Source: JASUTC01 sp035447925 (GTDB lineage: Bacteria; Thermotogota; Thermotogae; MWEM01). Taken from it: 64,000 bases of DNA. Both the position numbers and the translations under genes were made by a program. Where the stretch lies: the NCBI GenBank assembly GCA_035447925.1, contig DAOTHY010000001.1, positions 1 through 64,000 on the forward strand, written 5' to 3'. The notes under the pieces were generated by a model that saw only the letters and a program-made list of their open reading frames with translations, ran no database searches and had not been told where the DNA came from. Positions 59,330 to 64,000 of this stretch are shown in pieces. The number at the start of each line of letters is the position of its first letter. The first letter of the stretch is position 1.

Positions 59330-59827
59330 GTGGTATCAGATAAAGAATTGCAAGCGATCGAGCAAATTATAAACGGTGTTGTTACGGATGACAGTCTGGC
59401 TGAAGGAGACGTGCTAATTAATTGTCTTCATGAAATACAGAATCATTTTCACAACTTTGTTCCACCAGAAGCAGCTGAAAAGGTTGCTCAGATATTGAAG
59501 GTTCCAGAGTCCTCAGTATATGAAGTGTTAACCTTTTATACCATGTTTTCTGTGGAAAAGAGGGGTAAATATGTAATCAGGGTTTGCAACAGTTTGCCAT
59601 GCCATGTTACTGGCGGGAAGGAAATCATTGATACGCTGAAAAAGGAATTGGGATGTGATTTTTCTCAAACTACGCCAGACGGGTTATTTACACTTGAGAA
59701 AACCGGTTGTTTGGGTTTATGTGGTGTTTCTCCCGTTATCATGATTAACGATGAGTTTTTCGGTAATTTGACCAATGAAAAGGTTTTACAGATCATCAAT
59801 CATATTCGTGAAGAGGAGCGTGGATGA
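59330..59827 (+). CDS. NuoE-like [2Fe-2S] subunit 2
   Basis: A 165-residue second NuoE/HydC-like protein. [2Fe-2S] ligands are in CNSLPCHVTGG and TGCLGLCGVSPV. It partners with NuoF 2 just downstream, overlapping it by four bases (ATGA). The GTG start at 59330 has CAGGGGG 7 nt upstream; an earlier in-frame GTG at 59324 is possible. Sequence differs considerably from NuoE 1, so it is not a recent copy. Confidence 0.85.
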   Translation: MVSDKELQAIEQIINGVVTDDSLAEGDVLINCLHEIQNHFHNFVPPEAAEKVAQILKVPESSVYEVLTFYTMFSVEKRGKYVIRVCNSLPCHVTGGKEIIDTLKKELGCDFSQTTPDGLFTLEKTGCLGLCGVSPVIMINDEFFGNLTNEKVLQIINHIREEERG

Positions 59828-61455
59828 TGATGAAAATTCAGACGGTTTTGGTTTCTGTAGACTCAAACAGCGCACTTCGCGGAGCAAGACAATTTAAGAA
59901 GCAAATTGAAGAAGCGGTAAAGAACTTCCAGCTTTCCGATATGGTTGAGGTTTTGGAAACGGGAAGTCTGGGTGTTTATAAAGAAGGCGTTATCGTTGCA
60001 GTTTATCCTGAAGAGATTTTTTATGAGATCAATTCTTCCGAAGATGTAGAATTGCTAGTGATGGAGCATTTCCTTAAGGGAAGAATTGTCAAAGATTTGA
60101 TGGTGGACAAATCAGTTATCAAGCACGAAAAAATGGAATCCGGAAAAATCAATCAAGAGGAAAGAATTGTCCTGAAAAATGTTGGTATTATTGATCCCAG
60201 AGATGTTGAAGAATATATCGCCCGAGATGGATACATGGCTTTGGCTAAGGTTTTAAACGAAATGAAGCCAGAGGGTGTTATCGATGTGATCAAAAAGAGC
60301 AGTCTCCGAGGTAGAGGCGGAGCTGGTTTTCCAACTGGAATGAAATGGGATTTTACTGCTAAGGTAGAAAGCTCTGAAAAGTATGTTATTTGTAATGCAG
60401 ACGAAGGAGAGCCGGGGACTTTCAAGGATAGACTGATTATGGAAGGCGATCCTCATTCTGTGATTGAAGCGATGACTATTTGTGCTTTTGCAGTGGGTGC
60501 GAATAAAGGATATATCTATATCAGGGGCGAATACTATGGTTCGATCGACAACATCAGAAAGGCGATCAATGATGCTTATGATATGGGATTACTTGGAGAG
60601 GATATATTAGGTAGTGGGTTTAACTTTGATCTTTCTGTTCGATTGGGTGCTGGTGCGTATATTTGCGGTGAAGAAACAGCATTGATCGAATCCATTGAAG
60701 GAAGACCGGGTAGGCCTAGATTGAAGCCGCCATATCCTCCTGTTGAGGGACTTTATGGGAAGCCAACGGTCGTGAATAACGTAGAGACCTTTAGTAACAT
60801 TCCCTGGATCATTAACAATGGACCAGAAGCTTTTAAAAATATTGGATCGGAGGGCTCTGCCGGGACAAAAGTGTTTACATTAGTAGGTAATATCATCAAC
60901 CGAGGTTTAGTTGAAGTGCCTATGGGAACGAGCATTTTCGATTTGATTTACAAATATGGTGGTGGTATTCCCGACGGAAAGAAGTTAAAGATTGTTCAAA
61001 CGGGTGGAACTGCTGGAACATTTATGAATACCGAGAAATTAAATATTGGTTTGGATTATGATTCAGGAAAAGAAGGAGCCTCTTTAGGTTCGGGCGTTAT
61101 TCTGTGTATGGATGAGGATAATTGTGCGGTTGATTGTGCAAAAACTGTTATGGAATTTTTTGCTCACGAATCATGCGGCAAATGTACCCCATGTAGAGAA
61201 GGAACCAGAGTTTCAGTAAAGATTTTGGATAAGATTTCCAAAGGACAAGGAAAAGAAGAGGAAATCGATCAACTGCTCATGATTTCTGATGCTATGGAAC
61301 TGACTTCTTTTTGTGGATTGGGACAATCCGCTGCGATCCCTTTGAGAACGATTGTAAATTCCTTCAGGGATGAATTCTCAAAGCATGTACAGAAAATACC
61401 CTGCTCTGTTTGTGCCTATGAAAAACCAAAAACGAAGAAAAAGATTGGAAGATAA
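59824..61455 (+). CDS. NuoF-like NADH-binding flavoprotein 2, with degenerate N-terminal domain
   Basis: A 543-residue NuoF with FMN site GRGGAGFPTGMKW, NAD site NADEGEPGTFKDRLIMEGD and [4Fe-4S] ligands SCGKCTPC and SFCGLG, all intact. The N-terminal thioredoxin-like domain is kept in length and sequence but its four cluster cysteines are replaced: relative to NuoF 1, C11, C16, C48 and C52 align with S11, S16, S48 and Y52. The double ferredoxin tail is also missing; the protein ends in a short CSVC segment and basic residues. It therefore has one fewer [2Fe-2S] and two fewer [4Fe-4S] clusters than NuoF 1. ATG 59824 overlaps the nuoE stop; two more ATG codons follow directly. Confidence 0.87.
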   Translation: MMMKIQTVLVSVDSNSALRGARQFKKQIEEAVKNFQLSDMVEVLETGSLGVYKEGVIVAVYPEEIFYEINSSEDVELLVMEHFLKGRIVKDLMVDKSVIKHEKMESGKINQEERIVLKNVGIIDPRDVEEYIARDGYMALAKVLNEMKPEGVIDVIKKSSLRGRGGAGFPTGMKWDFTAKVESSEKYVICNADEGEPGTFKDRLIMEGDPHSVIEAMTICAFAVGANKGYIYIRGEYYGSIDNIRKAINDAYDMGLLGEDILGSGFNFDLSVRLGAGAYICGEETALIESIEGRPGRPRLKPPYPPVEGLYGKPTVVNNVETFSNIPWIINNGPEAFKNIGSEGSAGTKVFTLVGNIINRGLVEVPMGTSIFDLIYKYGGGIPDGKKLKIVQTGGTAGTFMNTEKLNIGLDYDSGKEGASLGSGVILCMDEDNCAVDCAKTVMEFFAHESCGKCTPCREGTRVSVKILDKISKGQGKEEEIDQLLMISDAMELTSFCGLGQSAAIPLRTIVNSFRDEFSKHVQKIPCSVCAYEKPKTKKKIGR

Positions 61456-61510
61456 TTGACATCCAACAATTCATTTAGGTCGTGTTAAATAATAGTAAAT
61501 TCTTTGAGAA

Positions 61511-61554
61511 TAAAGCGGGTGCGGTTGACAACGCACCCGCTTTAGTAGTAAAAT
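61511..61554 (+). promoter_or_regulatory. str operon promoter embedded in a long inverted repeat
   Basis: Arms of 13 bp (61511-61523 and 61532-61544) are perfect, with loop GTTGACAA. A promoter TTGACA (61525-61530), 18 bp, TAAAAT (61549-61554) starts in the loop and uses the right arm as its spacer. It could serve as terminator for the upstream operon and as operator or leaky start for rpsL. Confidence 0.65.
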
Positions 61555-61600
61555 ACGCTCGGTTCATTTCAAAATCAAGGAAGGAGGTATTTTCTAATAG

Positions 61601-61972
61601 ATGCCGACAATCAATCAGTTAGTCAGAAAAAGCAGGAAAATCATTAAAGACAAATCAAAGGCACCTGCGTTACAAAAGAATCCTCAAAAGAGAGGTGTTT
61701 GTGTTAGGGTAACTACCATGACGCCCAGAAAACCAAACTCTGCTTTGAGAAAAATTGCCAGGGTCAGACTTGCAAATGGCATGGAAGTTTCAGCTTACAT
61801 TCCCGGAGAAGGACACAATTTGCAAGAGCATTCTGTTGTGATGGTTCGAGGAGGAAGAGTCAAGGATCTAGCAGGTATTCGTTACAGAATTATTAGGGGA
61901 GCGCTTGACACAGCGGGTGTTGAAGATAGAAAACAAGCACGTTCCAAATACGGAACTAAGGCTCCTAAATGA
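61601..61972 (+). CDS. rpsL: Ribosomal protein S12
   Basis: A 123-residue small-subunit protein at the decoding site. The diagnostic streptomycin-region motifs TTMTPRKPNSALRK (with K at the streptomycin-resistance position) and VMVRGGRVKDLAGIRY are intact, as is the N-terminal TINQLVRKSR. The start is ATG with AAGGAGG about 13 nt upstream, a long spacing. First gene of the str operon. Confidence 0.97.
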   Translation: MPTINQLVRKSRKIIKDKSKAPALQKNPQKRGVCVRVTTMTPRKPNSALRKIARVRLANGMEVSAYIPGEGHNLQEHSVVMVRGGRVKDLAGIRYRIIRGALDTAGVEDRKQARSKYGTKAPK

Positions 61973-62000
61973 TGTATTTATGCAGGAGGGAAATTCATAA

Positions 62001-62468
62001 ATGAGAAGAAGAAGAGCTGAAAAGAGAACAATCGAACCGGATCCGGTTTATAACGATTTGTTGGTTTCTCGTTTGATCAACAAATTGATGTATCACGGTA
62101 AAAAGTCCAAATCGCAAAAGATCGTATACGGTGCTTTTGAGATTATCAGGGAAAAAACCGGGAAGGATCCGCTTGAAATGTTTAAACAGGCAATGGACAA
62201 CATTAAACCTGAAGTTGAAGTGAAGCCAAGACGCGTGGGAGGATCAACCTATCAAGTCCCAGTTGAAGTTGCGGAACCAAGAAAAACTTCGTTAGGTTTA
62301 AGATGGCTTTTGGCTGCCGTAAGGTCAAAAAGAGGCAGACCAATGAAATACAGATTATCTGATGAAATTATGTCAGCCCTAGAAAACAACGGAGCAGCTG
62401 TTAAAAAAAGGGACGATACACACAGAATGGCCGAGGCGAACAGGGCATTTGCTCATTTTAAATGGTGA
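62001..62468 (+). CDS. rpsG: Ribosomal protein S7
   Basis: A 155-residue 16S rRNA-binding protein that nucleates the 30S head. The start MRRRRAEKR and the EVKPRRVGGSTYQVPVEV block are characteristic, as is NGAAVKKRDDTHRMAEANRAFAHF at the end. It begins with GCAGGAGGG upstream, 28 nt after rpsL. Confidence 0.97.
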   Translation: MRRRRAEKRTIEPDPVYNDLLVSRLINKLMYHGKKSKSQKIVYGAFEIIREKTGKDPLEMFKQAMDNIKPEVEVKPRRVGGSTYQVPVEVAEPRKTSLGLRWLLAAVRSKRGRPMKYRLSDEIMSALENNGAAVKKRDDTHRMAEANRAFAHFKW

Positions 62469-62497
62469 TGGATAAATAATAAGATGGAGGAAATATA

Positions 62498-64000
62498 GTG
62501 TCCTATAAAGAAATTCCTCTCGAAAGAGTCAGAAATATTGGGATTATGGCGCATATTGATGCGGGAAAAACAACCACTACAGAAAGAATATTGTTCTATA
62601 CCGGTCGTAAACACAAACTGGGTAGTGTTGATGATGGCACAGCTACAATGGACTGGATGGAACAAGAGAAAGAACGTGGGATTACCATTACCTCGGCTGC
62701 AACAACCGCTATATGGAAAAATCACAGGATAAACGTTATTGATACACCCGGGCACGTTGACTTTACAGTAGAAGTTGAACGCTCTTTAAGAGTTTTGGAT
62801 GGTGCCATTGCCGTGTTTGATGTTTGTGCCGGTGTAGAACCTCAATCAGAAACTGTCTGGAGACAAGCGGATAAATACCATGTGCCCAGGGTTGCTTTTA
62901 TGAATAAGATGGACAAGCTTGGGGCTGATTTTGAAATGTCAGTCAAGAGCATGATTAAAAAACTTGGTGCTAACCCACTTCCCATTCAGTTTCCTATTGG
63001 TGCGGAGGAAACCTTCGTGGGGGTAGTTGACCTTGTCCAGATGAAGGCGCATCTTTGGCAAGACAGTGAAGGCCTTTCGTTTGAAACGGTCGAGATTCCG
63101 GAAGAACTTCTTGAAAAAGCTCAGGCAATGCATGAAGATTTAGTTGCAAAAATGTCTTCTTATGACGAGACTATCATGGAGCATTATCTTGAAGGTGAGG
63201 ATGTACCGGTAGATAAACTAAAAAGTGCTATACGAAAAGCTACCGTATCAGGTGAATTTGTACCTGTCCTTTGCGGAACCGCTTTTAAAAACAAGGCAAT
63301 TCAACCGCTAATCGATGCAATCGTAGACTTTCTTCCTTCTCCGCTAGATGTACCACCGATAGAAGTAACAATACAAGGTTCTGATAAAACGTTTCAGTTA
63401 AAGGCTGATCCTTCAGGTCCTTTTGCTGCGCTTGCTTTTAAAGTTGCCTCGGATCCGTTTGTGGGAAGATTAACGTATTTCAGAGTTTATTCAGGTACAC
63501 TCCAAAAGGGAAATTACGTTCAAAACATCAACAAAGATAAGAAGGAACGTTTAAGCCGTTTAATTTACATGCACTCTGACAAGCGTGAAGATGTAGATGA
63601 AGTAACAGCAGGAGAAATTGTTGCAGGGATAGGTTTAAAATTTACGTCTACGGGTGACAGTTTAGCCAATGATGACATGCCTCTATTATTAGAAGAAATG
63701 GTTTTTCCTGAACCGGTTATACAGATTGCAATCGAACCAGAAACAAAAGATGATCAAAATAAATTGGCCAAAGGGTTAATTGCTTTGAAAGAAGAAGACC
63801 CCACTATAAAAGTTCAAGTAGAAGAGGAAACCGGACAAACGCTTCTGAGTGGTATGGGAGAATTGCACCTTGAGATCATTATTGATCGTTTGAGGAGAGA
63901 ATTTGGAGCAAATGTACGAGTGGGGAAACCTCATGTTTCCTATAGGGAAACGATACAACTGCCTGTGGAGACAGAGGGAAAATATATCAGACAAAGTGGT
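62498..64000 (+). CDS. fusA: Elongation factor G, 3' end outside window
   Basis: A translational GTPase driving ribosome translocation; 501 codons are inside the window and the frame is still open at the end (full proteins are about 690 residues). The GTG start has GATGGAGG upstream, 29 nt after rpsG. G1 is AHIDAGKTTTTERI, followed by EKERGITITSAATT, DTPGHVDF (G3) and MNKMDKLGADF (G4). Domain II begins near residue 290 and domain III sequence GMGELHLEIIIDRL is seen near residue 450. Partial gene, not damaged. Confidence 0.97.
   Translation, partial: MSYKEIPLERVRNIGIMAHIDAGKTTTTERILFYTGRKHKLGSVDDGTATMDWMEQEKERGITITSAATTAIWKNHRINVIDTPGHVDFTVEVERSLRVLDGAIAVFDVCAGVEPQSETVWRQADKYHVPRVAFMNKMDKLGADFEMSVKSMIKKLGANPLPIQFPIGAEETFVGVVDLVQMKAHLWQDSEGLSFETVEIPEELLEKAQAMHEDLVAKMSSYDETIMEHYLEGEDVPVDKLKSAIRKATVSGEFVPVLCGTAFKNKAIQPLIDAIVDFLPSPLDVPPIEVTIQGSDKTFQLKADPSGPFAALAFKVASDPFVGRLTYFRVYSGTLQKGNYVQNINKDKKERLSRLIYMHSDKREDVDEVTAGEIVAGIGLKFTSTGDSLANDDMPLLLEEMVFPEPVIQIAIEPETKDDQNKLAKGLIALKEEDPTIKVQVEEETGQTLLSGMGELHLEIIIDRLRREFGANVRVGKPHVSYRETIQLPVETEGKYIRQSG

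Noticed and set aside
1..64000. tRNA, rRNA or CRISPR arrays
   Set aside because: I checked intergenic regions by eye for T-loop GGTTCGAATCC-like sequence, rRNA stretches and regularly spaced short repeats and found none.

Overview
The window (about 40% GC by eye, about 92% coding) is a piece of bacterial chromosome that most resembles a member of the Thermotogota. I infer this from several traits together: a Gram-positive-type PolC polymerase in a cell that also encodes a signal-peptide-bearing beta-barrel candidate, a PPi-type phosphofructokinase, an Opp-type peptide transporter with a long OppC loop, Thermotogota-style exported binding proteins, HydB/HydC-like NuoF and NuoE proteins, and an rbfA-truB-ribF cluster. 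No rRNA, tRNA or species marker is present, so genus is not claimed, and a Firmicutes relative is not fully excluded. I see no phage, insertion sequence, CRISPR array or tRNA gene.

Layout. 1-6.5 kb: 3' end of rbgA, a CheY-like regulator, a leftward HAD phosphatase-hyuA-hyuB operon, then a small beta-barrel candidate and a lipoprotein. 6.6-17.5 kb: a MerR/zinc-ribbon/methyltransferase fusion; a leftward oligopeptide ABC operon (binding protein, OppB, C, D, F) ending in a coupled agmatine deiminase; a family 3 glycosidase; a self-cleaving XRE/S24 repressor with two palindromes over its promoter. 17.5-17.65 kb: a near-perfect sigma70 promoter followed about 60 nt later by a strong terminator, a candidate C-rich small RNA. 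17.8-29.1 kb: hybrid histidine kinase, PPi-PFK, dihydrolipoyl dehydrogenase, rbfA-truB-ribF plus an anchored unknown protein, and a radical-SAM enzyme whose residues mark it as glutamate 2,3-aminomutase. 29.3-34.1 kb: two tandem chemoreceptors of equal length that share 771 identical base pairs. 34.3-40.9 kb: a nucleoside uptake and cleavage operon. 40.9-46.1 kb: a leftward Ski2-like helicase, aspartokinase and a DUF39/COG1900 homocysteine-biosynthesis protein. 46.4-56.3 kb: PhoB-like regulator, GNAT-DUF501 fusion, UDP-GlcNAc 2-epimerase, Dus, RuvC, PolC, methylglyoxal synthase. 56.5-61.5 kb: two NuoE/NuoF modules with no catalytic partner; the second NuoF has lost the four N-terminal cysteines. 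61.5-64 kb: str operon (rpsL, rpsG, fusA, cut by the window end).

How the parts work together. The transport operons (peptides, nucleosides) feed nearby catabolic enzymes. Aspartokinase and DUF39 may form a short route from aspartate to homocysteine. The aminomutase would supply beta-glutamate, a compatible solute. The NuoEF modules handle NAD(H) electron transfer for an enzyme encoded elsewhere. Many promoters are of the extended -10 type (TGnTATAAT). Most start codons given here were chosen by ribosome-binding-site position and often lie downstream of the longest possible start.

The most promising unexplained items are the candidate small RNA at 17590-17648, the MerR-methyltransferase fusion, the cysteine-less second NuoF, the homogenised chemoreceptor pair and the GNAT-DUF501 fusion.
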